64,000 nt of DNA from Flavobacterium sp. (GCF_028689845.1 NZ_JAQVCH010000002.1:1-64000); one strand, 5' to 3'. Positions 9,222 to 18,600 are shown, counted from the stretch's first letter. Notes: generated by a model not told the origin, from the letters alone. Numbers and translations: made by a program.

Positions 9222-9551
9222 CTAATTTGAAACAAATTTTAATCCTACAATAGAGAGAATTAAAGTGGTTATAAAAAAAACACGCCAAAAAGTGGCTGGT
9301 TCTTGGAACACAAAAATACCAACTAAAACACTTCCTACCGCTCCAATTCCTGTCCAAACTGCATACGCAGTTCCGATTGGTAGTTCTTTTGTAACTTTTA
9401 CTAATAACGCCATGCTGATTGTTAGGCAAATTAAAAAACCGGCATACCAAAAAAGAGCAGTGCTTCCAGTCGTTTCTTTTGCTTTTCCTAAGCAAGTGGC
9501 AAAACCAACTTCAAATAATCCGGCGATGAGGAGTAAAATCCAATTTATCAT
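9222..9551 (-). CDS. Small multidrug resistance family transporter, Gdx/SugE-like
   Basis: A 109-residue four-helix inner membrane transporter of the SMR family, working as a dimer with proton antiport. The essential glutamate is in GLFEVGFATCLGKA at residue 14, and GTAYAVWTGIGAVG follows near 59-72. The wording of both motifs is closer to the guanidinium exporter Gdx (SugE) than to EmrE. No guanidine riboswitch could precede it here because it overlaps its upstream neighbour. The start shares one base with the stop of the mazG-like gene, giving a TAATG junction. Guanidinium export is inferred, not shown. Confidence 0.88.
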   Translation of the reverse strand: MINWILLLIAGLFEVGFATCLGKAKETTGSTALFWYAGFLICLTISMALLVKVTKELPIGTAYAVWTGIGAVGSVLVGIFVFQEPATFWRVFFITTLILSIVGLKFVSN

Positions 9552-9877
9552 TATTTCAATTTCTCATTATTGTGATGTCTATCGTGATCACGATTGGTTT
9601 TTACGTCCATTTTTTTATCAAAAGCCGCTTGTAAATCAATTCCTGTTTGATTTGCCAAACACAAAACCACAAAAACAACATCAGCCAATTCTTCACCTAA
9701 ATCTTTGTTTTTATCGCTTTCTTTTTCGGATTGTTCACCATAACGACGGGCGATAATTCGAGCTACTTCACCTACTTCTTCTGTAAGTTGAGCCATATTT
9801 GTGAGTTCGTTAAAATAGCGAACGCCGTGATTTTTAATCCAATTATCTACTTCGAGTTGAGCATGTTTTAGGTTCAT
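9551..9877 (-). CDS. MazG-like nucleotide pyrophosphohydrolase
   Basis: A 108-residue protein of the all-alpha NTP pyrophosphatase superfamily (MazG/RS21-C6 type), expected to hydrolyse non-canonical or excess (d)NTPs to NMP and pyrophosphate. The metal-binding acidic pattern is present: QLTEEVGEVARI near residues 30-41 and DLGEELADVVFVV near 60-72. Its size is that of single-domain members. It heads a three-gene unit with gdx and aroA, with one-base and zero-base junctions. The exact nucleotide substrate is unknown. Confidence 0.88.
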   Translation of the reverse strand: MNLKHAQLEVDNWIKNHGVRYFNELTNMAQLTEEVGEVARIIARRYGEQSEKESDKNKDLGEELADVVFVVLCLANQTGIDLQAAFDKKMDVKTNRDHDRHHNNEKLK

Positions 9878-9985
9878 GGTATATTTTAAATTTTGGTCTT
9901 TTTAGATTTCCTTTTTTAATAAAAGTAGCTTCTCAAAATTACAAACAAAACATGAGAAATAGAAATTACTTTTTTATTGAAATCT

Positions 9986-11965
9986 TCAGCCTTTTTTAAG
10001 CACCACTTTTTCTGTTTGTTTGCTCACCATTTGTTTAAAAAATAATTTTAATTCTTGGTAATAATCTGCATTAATAAGTGGTTGATTGATTTCTAAAACA
10101 CATAAGAGTTGAATCAGATTTCCATTATTGGATATTGAAAATTTAAAACTTCCTAATCCATCTGGCAAAGAAATTACCTTTGACTCAGGCATTGTTTCAA
10201 TACTGTATCCTTCAGGAATTTTAACACTTACATTGTATTTTTCTTGATAAGGAAAAACAAAATCAATTGGATACAATCGGTTTTCTTGTTTAAACGGATT
10301 CTCTGTTGTAGCAAAAAATAATAAGGGCGAAAAGTACATGTTGTTTCCAATAATTTCAACTTCATTACTAGACTCAAAACTATAATTTTCGATAATCGGT
10401 TTAGCAACTTCTTTATTTTGGAGCACTTCATGATTAAGCACTTCTAAACTGGAATGTTCTTTTTCGATATAATCCATCCGAATCGTTGAATTTGAATTCC
10501 CAAAAATAGATCTAAACCAAAGGGCAAAATAATCAAAAAATTGTTCTCTAATTTTTCCGTTCACTTCGCCGTTTGAATTAATTTCTGCCATGACATTAAC
10601 CATCTTGACTGAGTTTTTTTTGGGCATTAAATCAACTTCTTCACTACTGTTATTAGGGTCCATACTTCTTCCAGACCAATTTAATGCACGCAAAGGAATA
10701 CTATTGATATCGGTATATTTTTCTGTTGCATCTAGCAAGAGTGTTTCTCCGTCTAATTTAACCGAAGTTATTACATAATTAAAAACAGAATGATTTGGGA
10801 AAAATGCTACTCCGTTTTTTCGAGTACTCACTAAAACAGGATTTGCATCGAACCCAACTAATCGCAACATCGCCGTGAGAATTAAATTAATTTCAGCTAC
10901 GTTACCCGTTTTTTCTTTATAAGCGGCTTCAACTCCTTTTTTAGTATAATAACCATAACGATTATTCCAATTCATTCTGTCTTGTACATATGAAAATATT
11001 GCTTTCATTTTTTGTTCATTTGTAGTCAAACCACGCACTAGATTTTCTGCGTCTTTTAGAAAATAATTGAACTTTATTAATTCAAAACCAAACTCTTTTT
11101 CTTCAAAAATGGTTTTTACTACATTTTCCCAAGTGGTTGATATTTGTTTCGGTTGTTCACCTGGCAAACGAACCGTTTCTAATTCATGAAGCACTTTGCC
11201 ATAATAATTGTCAATGTTATTTACATATTCTTCCTCAATGAGTGGTTTCACATCTTTTATACTGTAAAGTGTAACAACTTGCTTGTAGACCATTTTTAAC
11301 CCTTGGTTATATTTATCCTGAAAAACATCTACTTTGCTATTCATTTTTTGTTCTGACGCAATTTTCTCAAATCCTGTAACAAAACCTTTGTATAAATAAA
11401 ATTCAGGAATTTCTGTTAGTAATTCAGCATAGTTTACTGGAATTTCATATTGAAATTGGAATTCTGGTAAAATACTAATATTTTCCGTTTTCAATTTGTA
11501 TTTCAATTCGATAATTGAACCTGCTTTAACACTTGGAAAACTGACTGTTATTTTACTCCAAAATTCGTTTAACTGGTTATCAAATTTACTTTCTTTAGTT
11601 ACTTTTTGTTTATCAATTGCATTATCAACTAAGTTATAAGTAAAGGCAGAAAGTATTTCTATTTTCTCGTCTTTTAATTTTTCATAGCCAATATAGTATG
11701 GAATTTCAACATCAGCCCATTTAAAACCTTCAGGTTTATAGACTTTTATTTTCATTTCAACCTCTGTAAACGACTTAAAACCATCATTCTTATAATCAAA
11801 ATACGTTTTAGCTTTCTTGAATAGAATAGCGGCTACAGCAGAAGTATCCTTTTTATGGAATTCTTCCGCTAATTCTTCTTTTGTCACTTTTCCCAATTCA
11901 TATTTTTGAGCCGTGACTTGAAAAGTAACAAATAAAAAGACGAAGAAGAAATGCATTTTGGTCAT
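9986..11965 (-). CDS. DUF3857 / transglutaminase-like secreted protein, catalytic residues lost (copy 1)
   Basis: A secreted protein of about 659 residues with a signal peptide (MTKMHFFFVFLFVTFQVTAQ), an N-terminal DUF3857 domain, a central transglutaminase-like domain and a C-terminal beta domain. I place the start at 11965, one base past the stop of the upstream paralogue (TAAGATG); an earlier ATG would overlap that gene and spoil the signal peptide. The catalytic Cys position of the GDC motif is Val356 (TGNVAEIN) and the His position is Tyr (FNYVITSV), so it should be inactive as a transglutaminase/protease and may be a binding module. It is the last of three tandem paralogues. Function unknown. 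Confidence 0.85.
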   Translation of the reverse strand: MTKMHFFFVFLFVTFQVTAQKYELGKVTKEELAEEFHKKDTSAVAAILFKKAKTYFDYKNDGFKSFTEVEMKIKVYKPEGFKWADVEIPYYIGYEKLKDEKIEILSAFTYNLVDNAIDKQKVTKESKFDNQLNEFWSKITVSFPSVKAGSIIELKYKLKTENISILPEFQFQYEIPVNYAELLTEIPEFYLYKGFVTGFEKIASEQKMNSKVDVFQDKYNQGLKMVYKQVVTLYSIKDVKPLIEEEYVNNIDNYYGKVLHELETVRLPGEQPKQISTTWENVVKTIFEEKEFGFELIKFNYFLKDAENLVRGLTTNEQKMKAIFSYVQDRMNWNNRYGYYTKKGVEAAYKEKTGNVAEINLILTAMLRLVGFDANPVLVSTRKNGVAFFPNHSVFNYVITSVKLDGETLLLDATEKYTDINSIPLRALNWSGRSMDPNNSSEEVDLMPKKNSVKMVNVMAEINSNGEVNGKIREQFFDYFALWFRSIFGNSNSTIRMDYIEKEHSSLEVLNHEVLQNKEVAKPIIENYSFESSNEVEIIGNNMYFSPLLFFATTENPFKQENRLYPIDFVFPYQEKYNVSVKIPEGYSIETMPESKVISLPDGLGSFKFSISNNGNLIQLLCVLEINQPLINADYYQELKLFFKQMVSKQTEKVVLKKG

Positions 11966-11966
11966 C

Positions 11967-13970
11967 TTATATTTTTTTAAGCACCACTTTTTCTGTTTGT
12001 TTCTCAACCATATCTTTATAGAAAGCTTTTACTTCTTCATAATCTTCCGAACCAATAATGGCCGTATTTACTTCAAAAGAATAAACCAATTGAATTTGAT
12101 TGCCCGTGTTTGAAATTGCATATTTATAAACGGCTTTGTTTTCTGACATTCCAATAGCTTTTGACTCTGGCAATGTTTCTACAGTATACCCTTCTGGAAT
12201 TTTGACACTGATGCTGTATTTGTCTTGATGCGGAAAAACGAAATCGATAGGATATAATCTTGTTTCTTGTTTAAACGGATTTTCTTTCAAAGTAAAGTGT
12301 AAAAGCGGCGAAAAATACATTTTGTCTCCAATAATTTCAACATGATTAGTAGAGCTAAACGAATAATTTTCTATGATGGGCTTAGACAAATCGTCGCTAT
12401 TTATAACTTCTAAAGCAGTAATTTCTAATCCGAGATATTGTTTTTCTATTTTTTCAATTCGGCTGTTGTTATTTAATCCGTTATAGCTGTCGCGATAAAT
12501 AAAGGCGTTGTAATCAAAATATTGGTCTCTTGTTTTACCAGTAATTTCGCCTTGTGCATTGATTTCTGCCATCAGATTAATCATTTCTTTGGAGTTAGTT
12601 GTGGGCATCAAATCAATTTGAGTAGACGACTCATCTTTTCGAATTAATCGACCAAACCAATTTAAATCACGAATTGGTAATATGTTTGGCAACGCATATT
12701 TATTGGTCGCATCTAATAAAACCATTTGATTTTTAAATTGCAAACCTGTAATTACATAATCAAAAGCTGTACGTGCTGGAAATAAAGCAATTCCATTTCC
12801 TCGGGAACTTAAAATCACAGGATTGGCGTCAAACCCTGCATAGCGAAGCATTGAGGTGAGCATTAAATTAATTTCGGCAACATTCCCAGTTTTGTTTTGA
12901 AAAGCTTTACGAACGCCATCATTACAATAATAACCATAGTATTTATTCCAATTCATATTAGATTTTACGTAAGAAAAAATAGCCGCAATTTTTTCTTCTT
13001 GCGAAGTCGCTTGAGCTAATACGGCATCAATTTCTTTTTCGTAATAACCTGTTTTATTAAGTTCATTTCCGAATTTTTCGTTTTGATAAATATCTTTCAC
13101 TAAGCCTTCCCAAGTAGTAGAATAATCTTTGTAGGCCATATTAGCTTTTCGTATACCAGAAAGTTCTAATACGATTGATGAAATGTAATTTCTAATGTTA
13201 TTTACATAGGCTTCTTCTTTTAAAGCTGGTGCTTTTTGAACAACATAAGTCGTAATCATTTCTTTGTATTCAGATTGATCTAAAGAGGCTGCCGAATTTG
13301 TTCTATTATTTCCAGTCATCCTATCTCTTGAAACTGAGGTTATCGTTACTGTTTTTTCGGTTTGTGTAACTTTTGGCTGTAAAAACCCTTTAAAAACAGG
13401 TTTAAAAACATAAAAATCGGGAATATAGGTTTTGAATTCACTGTATAAAACAGGAATTGTTTCTTGAAAAAACCATTCGTCTAGTGAGCCAAAGTTTTCT
13501 GAAGTAAGTGTATATTCAAATTCAATTATAGAACCTTCTTTTACATTGGGTAATGTGATTTTTTTTCTCCCCCAGAAATCGTTGACTTTTTCGTCAAATT
13601 CGCCATCACTTTTTAATTTTGTTTTTTCAACTTTTCCACCCACTAAATTATAAGTTGCTTCATTTTTAAAACTCAAACTTTCTTTGCTGTTCCCGCCAAT
13701 ATAATAACGAACCGATTTATTGGCCCAATCATAGCCTTCCTTTTTATATATCTTAATTTTTGTTTGTACAGTTGTACTCAACACAAATCCTTTATTTTCA
13801 ACATAGGTGAAGCGTGATTCCCCTTTTGAAAATAGAATCGCTGCCACAGCACTCGTGTCGGTTGGACATACTTTTTCTTCCAGTTCTTGAACGGTAACTT
13901 TACCCAATTCATATTTTTGGGCTACTGCATTAATACTGCACAACAGTGCTAAAAAAAAAATTTTTTTCAT
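11967..13970 (-). CDS. DUF3857 / transglutaminase-like secreted protein, catalytic residues lost (copy 2)
   Basis: A 667-residue paralogue of the gene that follows it, clearly similar throughout (shared YELGKVT start, DTSAVAAILF, KTGNVAEIN, ENPFKQE.RLYPIDFVFP). It has a signal peptide ending about residue 17 (INAVAQ). As in copy 1, the transglutaminase Cys is replaced by Val (V364) and the His by Tyr (FDYVITGL). It lies 3 bases downstream of copy 3 and 1 base upstream of copy 1, so all three are one operon. The close similarity of copies 1 and 2 suggests a recent tandem duplication after loss of catalysis. Function unknown. Confidence 0.86.
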   Translation of the reverse strand: MKKIFFLALLCSINAVAQKYELGKVTVQELEEKVCPTDTSAVAAILFSKGESRFTYVENKGFVLSTTVQTKIKIYKKEGYDWANKSVRYYIGGNSKESLSFKNEATYNLVGGKVEKTKLKSDGEFDEKVNDFWGRKKITLPNVKEGSIIEFEYTLTSENFGSLDEWFFQETIPVLYSEFKTYIPDFYVFKPVFKGFLQPKVTQTEKTVTITSVSRDRMTGNNRTNSAASLDQSEYKEMITTYVVQKAPALKEEAYVNNIRNYISSIVLELSGIRKANMAYKDYSTTWEGLVKDIYQNEKFGNELNKTGYYEKEIDAVLAQATSQEEKIAAIFSYVKSNMNWNKYYGYYCNDGVRKAFQNKTGNVAEINLMLTSMLRYAGFDANPVILSSRGNGIALFPARTAFDYVITGLQFKNQMVLLDATNKYALPNILPIRDLNWFGRLIRKDESSTQIDLMPTTNSKEMINLMAEINAQGEITGKTRDQYFDYNAFIYRDSYNGLNNNSRIEKIEKQYLGLEITALEVINSDDLSKPIIENYSFSSTNHVEIIGDKMYFSPLLHFTLKENPFKQETRLYPIDFVFPHQDKYSISVKIPEGYTVETLPESKAIGMSENKAVYKYAISNTGNQIQLVYSFEVNTAIIGSEDYEEVKAFYKDMVEKQTEKVVLKKI

Positions 13971-13973
13971 GGT

Positions 13974-15881
13974 TTAGGATTTTGAAATGACTACTTTAGA
14001 ATTATCGGAACGGGCAATGGTTTCTCTGAATTTTCTATATTCTTCAAATTTTGAACTTTCATAAAAACCTTTATGAATTACTATTTTACGTTTTAAACGG
14101 ATTGTTAGATTGTCAACAGTACTAAATTCAATTTTATAATTTCCAAATTCAGAAGATAATGCAACATTATTTGGCATCGCTTCAATATGAAATCCTGCTG
14201 GAATTGCAATGGTTATTTCATCTTCATCGGTAAAACCACGTTGTATTTCAAAGGGAAGCTCTCTGTTTCGATGTTTTTTAGGCACATTCGTGCTTTGATT
14301 AAAAGCATTGAGAGCAAACATCAACTTTCCGCCGGTGAATTGTCCGTAATTTTCAGCTTCAAAGTTTAATTCCTCCGTAAATTCAATTTTACTTTTGTCA
14401 TTTAAAAAATTGATTTTGTTGATTTTCATATTGTTGATATGACTAAACTCCTCTTTACAGGCTTTGATTTGATCTTCTTTACTTAATCGTTCTTTTGGAA
14501 AATTATTATCATATTGGATACCGTAAGAAACCATTTTTAGAGTTGCCTTTATTGTACCGTTTTCAGATACGGAATAAAACCCTGAACTTTGTTTTAAATT
14601 CTCGGATTCAGAAAAGGTCTTTGTCTTAACAATTTCACCCCCATCAGGCTTAATTAGCAACACGTTTCTATCATCTGTAAAATCTCCCTGAAAACCGAAA
14701 GGATGAATTTGACTAGTACATTCAAGCCAAATCATTTCGTTATCAGAAGGAATCGATAAAATCACATGATTTCCTTGAACGGAAGAAATATCTTCTTGAA
14801 TGTTTCTTCTTGAATTACCTGCGTAAACTACGGTATAATAAGAAGGAACGTCGACGGATTTTAAAAGCACACGCGTATAATTAGTTAATGCTTTACAATC
14901 ACCGTAGCCTAATTTATCTACCTCTTTTGCCAACATTGGTTTCCAGCCTCCAATACCAACTTGAACGCTCACATAACGTGTTTTATCTTGTACAAATTGG
15001 TATACAATTTTTGCGATTTCTGTTTTATTTTTTTCATCACCAACCAATTGCTTTAATTTTTGAACTGTTGGTGCAGGAATCTCTTCCGTATCTTCTAAGA
15101 GTGCTTTATAATACCATTTGCCAAACTCATTCCAATTCGTCGCATTTCCTTGAACATTTTCTAAATAAAAATATTCTAATGCAAAACTTACAAAAGGAAA
15201 AACTTTATTAAAACTTGGGGCCAGTTCTTCTTTTTTTCTTGATTTGATAGCCGTAGCAGTATAGGAAATTGAATTTGTCGTTTCATTTTTATCTACTGAA
15301 ATTAGAGTTGAAAAATTTTCTTCTTTCACATTTAACTTTAGTTCAGGCTTATAATTTAGGGTGAAAATATTTTTTTCAGTACTCACATAATAATCATCAA
15401 TTGGTCTCCAAGACGGAATAAAAGCAGTATTAGATGTTTCCACCAAGGTTTCAAAAACTATCGTAAACGGATAACTAATAGGGGTATAATTTAAGACTAA
15501 CGCCCGATTATCATTAAAAACCGAAAAACCATCCGCGACACTAATATCTCTAAAATCTTTTTTCTTAAATGTTTTGATTTCTTTTCCGAAGCCATCGTAA
15601 ACGGTTACGTCTAGTTTAGAAATTTTGCGATTTTTATCATAGTATTCAGCTAAATTTAGGGTTCGCAAACCAAAATCGTTTAAAACAGTTGTCGCCACTT
15701 TAGACTGAATGGTCATGGCATTTTGGGCTGTAATAGCAATAGTGGTTTCGTTTAAACGAACTACCGCATTGGCATTTTCTTTTAAGACTTCATCAATAAG
15801 CAAATGAGAATAGACTGGTTTTTGACCAAAAACAGTTTGAACAAGAAAAAGTATACCAAAAATAACATAGTTGACCTTCAT
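13974..15881 (-). CDS. DUF3857 / transglutaminase-like secreted protein with intact Cys-His (copy 3)
   Basis: A protein of about 635 residues, first gene of the three-paralogue operon. The signal peptide is MKVNYVIFGILFLVQTVFGQ; I use the ATG at 15881 since the upstream one at 15905 would add a hydrophobic stretch before the lysine. DUF3857 fills the N-terminal half. The transglutaminase-like domain keeps a credible active site: C329 in GYGDCKALT, H372 in GNHVIL and an acidic residue in WLECTS. It is more distant from copies 1 and 2 than they are from each other. The family is exported in Bacteroidota, but its substrates are unknown. A -7 box lies 80 bases upstream. Confidence 0.86.
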   Translation of the reverse strand: MKVNYVIFGILFLVQTVFGQKPVYSHLLIDEVLKENANAVVRLNETTIAITAQNAMTIQSKVATTVLNDFGLRTLNLAEYYDKNRKISKLDVTVYDGFGKEIKTFKKKDFRDISVADGFSVFNDNRALVLNYTPISYPFTIVFETLVETSNTAFIPSWRPIDDYYVSTEKNIFTLNYKPELKLNVKEENFSTLISVDKNETTNSISYTATAIKSRKKEELAPSFNKVFPFVSFALEYFYLENVQGNATNWNEFGKWYYKALLEDTEEIPAPTVQKLKQLVGDEKNKTEIAKIVYQFVQDKTRYVSVQVGIGGWKPMLAKEVDKLGYGDCKALTNYTRVLLKSVDVPSYYTVVYAGNSRRNIQEDISSVQGNHVILSIPSDNEMIWLECTSQIHPFGFQGDFTDDRNVLLIKPDGGEIVKTKTFSESENLKQSSGFYSVSENGTIKATLKMVSYGIQYDNNFPKERLSKEDQIKACKEEFSHINNMKINKINFLNDKSKIEFTEELNFEAENYGQFTGGKLMFALNAFNQSTNVPKKHRNRELPFEIQRGFTDEDEITIAIPAGFHIEAMPNNVALSSEFGNYKIEFSTVDNLTIRLKRKIVIHKGFYESSKFEEYRKFRETIARSDNSKVVISKS

Positions 15882-15903
15882 AAAAAAAGCTTTTATAAAA
15901 AAC

Positions 15904-15924
15904 AAACACTATTAAATAGTGTTT
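15904..15924. repeat. 9-bp inverted repeat upstream of the DUF3857 operon
   Basis: AAACACTAT and ATAGTGTTT separated by TAA, 22 bases before the operon's first ATG and downstream of its likely promoter. It could be an operator or a leader hairpin. Confidence 0.5.
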
Positions 15925-15960
15925 AAATGATTTTATTTGGAAACTAGTCTTGTGGTGATT

Positions 15961-15968
15961 CAAATATA
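15961..15968 (-). promoter_or_regulatory. -7 box for the DUF3857 operon
   Basis: Minus-strand TATATTTG, an exact consensus match, 80 bases ahead of the ATG at 15881. The -33 region is not clear. Confidence 0.5.
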
Positions 15969-15993
15969 AATAATTAAGTTTTAATTAACCCTA

Positions 15994-16446
15994 TTATTCT
16001 TTATTTTTTGTGTCAATTAAAATAGTAACCGGGCCGTCATTAATTAAAGTAACTTTCATGTCGGCACCAAAAATTCCAGTTTGGATTGTTTTTCCCAATT
16101 CGTCTTCCAATTGAAGTATGAGTTTTTCATATATCGGAATGGCTATTTCGGGTCGAGCCGCTTTGATATAACTCGGTCTATTCCCCTTTTTGGTAGAGGC
16201 TTGAAGTGTAAATTGGCTAACTAAAATCAAATCTCCTTTGATTTCTTTTAAGGATAAATTCATCACGTGGTTTTCATCATCAAAAATGCGAAGATTGACA
16301 ATTTTGTTGGATAACCATGTGATATCTTCCGCAATATCGGCTTGTTCAATACCGATTAAAACCAATAAACCTTGGTTTATAGTCGCAACTTTTTTATCGT
16401 TGATAGTGACAGCAGCTTGAGACACTCTTTGAATAACGGCTTTCAT
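15994..16446 (-). CDS. dtd: D-aminoacyl-tRNA deacylase
   Basis: A 150-residue homodimeric enzyme that removes D-amino acids (and glycine from tRNA-Ala) from mischarged tRNAs. The two motifs that face each other across the dimer are present: VSQFTLQA near residues 77-84 and NDGPVTILID near 135-144. The start MKAVIQRVSQAAV is typical of the family. It lies 41 bases downstream of rsgA on the same strand and is probably co-transcribed with it. Confidence 0.97.
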   Translation of the reverse strand: MKAVIQRVSQAAVTINDKKVATINQGLLVLIGIEQADIAEDITWLSNKIVNLRIFDDENHVMNLSLKEIKGDLILVSQFTLQASTKKGNRPSYIKAARPEIAIPIYEKLILQLEDELGKTIQTGIFGADMKVTLINDGPVTILIDTKNKE

Positions 16447-16487
16447 TACATTAACGGTTTTTAAAATCCAAACTGCGACAGTATTTA

Positions 16488-17468
16488 TTAACTCTTTCTC
16501 GTTTCGTCACTCGACTTTCTGTCTTCATTATAGATATCGTTTCGATACTGCTCTTCATCTCCTTCTAAAATCTGAAGGTAACTTCTATAACGAGACCAGG
16601 CAATTTCATCGGCTTCCAGAGCTTTTTTAACCGCACAAAGTGGTTCATCTTTATGTAAACAATTATTAAATTTGCATTGGTCTTCTAAAGCAAAAAACTC
16701 TGGAAAATAACCCTTAATTTCTTGTTTTTCCATATCGACAATGCCAAAACCGCGAATTCCAGGTGTATCTATAATTTTAGAACCAAAAGATAAGTCATAC
16801 ATTTCTGCAAACGTGGTTGTGTGCTGTCCTTGCTGATGTATCGCAGAGATTTCCTTGGTTTTTAAATTTAAATTAGGTTCCAAGGCATTCACTAAGGTTG
16901 ATTTCCCTACTCCAGAATGGCCAGAAAACATACACACTTTTCCGAGCATCATTTCTTTTAATTGGTCTAAGCCTTTTTTGGCAACGGCTGAAACGCGTAA
17001 GCAATCATATCCAATTTTTGTATAGGTATGTTGCATATACAACTGCTCGTCTAAAGCTTCATTTTCTAGCACATCAATTTTATTGAACAAAAGAACGGTT
17101 TTAATGTGATAAGCTTCGGCTGTAACCAAAAACCGATCGATAAAACTTGTTGTGGTGATAGGATTATCAATAGTGATAATTAAAAAAACAATATCAATAT
17201 TAGAAGCAATGATATGCGTTTGTTTTGATAAATTAACCGACTTTCGAACGATATAATTTTTCCGTTCATGAATATGATGAATAGATCCGGTGATGGCATC
17301 AGAAGTTTCATCTAAATCAAAATCGACTAGGTCGCCCACCGCAATTGGGTTGGTGCTTTTAATTCCTTTTAAGCGAAATTTTCCCTTAATCCGACAATCA
17401 AATTGCTGATTATCCTCCGTTTTTACGGTATACCAACTTCCGGTAGATTTATAAACGAGTCCTGTCAT
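16488..17468 (-). CDS. rsgA: Ribosome small subunit-dependent GTPase A
   Basis: A 326-residue 30S maturation GTPase. An N-terminal OB fold (about residues 1-70) precedes the circularly permuted GTPase domain, with NKIDVL (G4) ahead of GHSGVGKST (G1) and DTPGIRG (G3). The C-terminal zinc site is visible in CKFNNCLHKDEPLC. The very short spacing between an exact -7 box and the ATG suggests a leaderless or nearly leaderless mRNA. It is followed by dtd. Confidence 0.97.
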   Translation of the reverse strand: MTGLVYKSTGSWYTVKTEDNQQFDCRIKGKFRLKGIKSTNPIAVGDLVDFDLDETSDAITGSIHHIHERKNYIVRKSVNLSKQTHIIASNIDIVFLIITIDNPITTTSFIDRFLVTAEAYHIKTVLLFNKIDVLENEALDEQLYMQHTYTKIGYDCLRVSAVAKKGLDQLKEMMLGKVCMFSGHSGVGKSTLVNALEPNLNLKTKEISAIHQQGQHTTTFAEMYDLSFGSKIIDTPGIRGFGIVDMEKQEIKGYFPEFFALEDQCKFNNCLHKDEPLCAVKKALEADEIAWSRYRSYLQILEGDEEQYRNDIYNEDRKSSDETRKS

Positions 17469-17472
17469 GCTA

Positions 17473-17480
17473 CAAATATA
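17473..17480 (-). promoter_or_regulatory. -7 box of rsgA, four bases from the ATG
   Basis: Minus-strand TATATTTG is an exact match to the consensus. Only TAGC separates it from the start codon, so transcription would begin at or next to the ATG. Confidence 0.6.
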
Positions 17481-17493
17481 CGTTTTTCAGTAA

Positions 17494-18576
17494 TCAAGAT
17501 TTGAAAACATTTTCTTGATGGGTAATGCTTTCTTGATGAATCGCTTTGAACAATTGAATAATAAATTCTTGACTTAAGCCTTTATTGTCGCCATCCAAAA
17601 TCATTTTATCAAGTAATTCTTGCCACCGCTTATTTTGAAGAATGGCTACATTTCGTTCTTTTTTTAATGACCCAATTTGATCGGCAATGGCCATTCTTCT
17701 TCCTAAAATTTCAATTAATTTAAGGTCAAAATCGTCAATTTGTGTCCGCAATTGATTCATCCTTTGATTAAAATCGTCTGCATCATCCGTGCGATTTCGC
17801 ACTTTTAATTCGCTAAAAAGCTGCAATAAAACCGAAGGAGTAACTTGTTGAGCCGCATCACTCCAGGCATTATCTGGATCAATATGGGTTTCAATTATCA
17901 AACCATCATAATTTAAATCTAAGGCTTGTTGTGAAACTTCTTGAATCATTGTTCGTTTACCTGTAATATGGGATGGGTCGCAAATTAAAGGTAAATCCGG
18001 AAATTTATTTTGTAAATCAATGGCAATTTGCCACTCTGGATTATTGCGGTATTTTGTTTTTTCATAGGTTGAAAATCCGCGATGAATGACTCCTAAGTTC
18101 TTAATCTCTGCTTGACATAGCCGTTCTAATCCACCAATCCATAAAGATAAATCTGGATTCACTGGGTTTTTTAACAACACAATTTTATCGGTTCCATGCA
18201 AAGCATCGGCAATTTCTTGAACAGCAAAAGGGTTTACGGTGGTTCGTGCTCCAATCCAAAGCACATCAATATCATGTTCTAACGCTAACTTTACGTGATT
18301 GGCATTGGCAACCTCAACGGCCATTAATAATCCCGTTTCTTTTTTGGCTTTTTGCAACCATTTTAAGCCGATGGCTCCCACTCCTTCAAATCCACCGGGA
18401 CGTGTTCGTGGCTTCCAAATTCCAGCACGAAATATCGACACGGCCGAGTTTTTTAAATCGTGTGCAATCTTTAGCACTTGTTCCTCTGTTTCTGCACTAC
18501 AAGGCCCAGCAATCAGCAAAGGATGTTTTAAATTTAAATTTGTCAACCAATTTTTTAATTGCACGTTATTTTTCAT
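17494..18576 (-). CDS. Bifunctional DAHP synthase / chorismate mutase
   Basis: A 360-residue fusion. Residues 1 to about 260 form a type I-beta (KDOPS-like) 3-deoxy-7-phosphoheptulonate synthase, which condenses PEP and erythrose-4-phosphate at the entry to the shikimate pathway. Visible signs are LLIAGPCSAETEEQ (20-33), RAGIWKPRTRPGGFEG (50-65), and CDPSHITGKR and ETHID later. Residues about 265-360 are an all-helical AroQ chorismate mutase (MNQLRTQIDDFDLKLIEILGRRMA), which turns chorismate to prephenate. In such fusions the mutase domain often gives feedback control. It is separate from aroA, at 9 kb, but belongs to the same pathway. Confidence 0.94.
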   Translation of the reverse strand: MKNNVQLKNWLTNLNLKHPLLIAGPCSAETEEQVLKIAHDLKNSAVSIFRAGIWKPRTRPGGFEGVGAIGLKWLQKAKKETGLLMAVEVANANHVKLALEHDIDVLWIGARTTVNPFAVQEIADALHGTDKIVLLKNPVNPDLSLWIGGLERLCQAEIKNLGVIHRGFSTYEKTKYRNNPEWQIAIDLQNKFPDLPLICDPSHITGKRTMIQEVSQQALDLNYDGLIIETHIDPDNAWSDAAQQVTPSVLLQLFSELKVRNRTDDADDFNQRMNQLRTQIDDFDLKLIEILGRRMAIADQIGSLKKERNVAILQNKRWQELLDKMILDGDNKGLSQEFIIQLFKAIHQESITHQENVFKS

Positions 18577-18592
18577 AGCTTATATTCTTTTA

Positions 18593-18600
18593 CAAAAATA
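18593..18600 (-). promoter_or_regulatory. -7 box of the DAHP synthase gene
   Basis: Minus-strand TATTTTTG, exact consensus, 16 bases before the ATG, implying a leader of about 10 bases. The following 18601-18839 is AT-rich and holds nothing else I can identify. Confidence 0.55.

Noticed and set aside
9222..9551. Guanidine riboswitch for the Gdx-like gene
   Set aside because: The upstream sequence is the coding region of the mazG-like gene with a one-base overlap; no room for an aptamer.
9265..9756. 163-codon plus-strand frame over gdx and the mazG-like gene
   Set aside because: Antisense to two conserved, tightly packed genes; the translated sequence shows no recognisable family.
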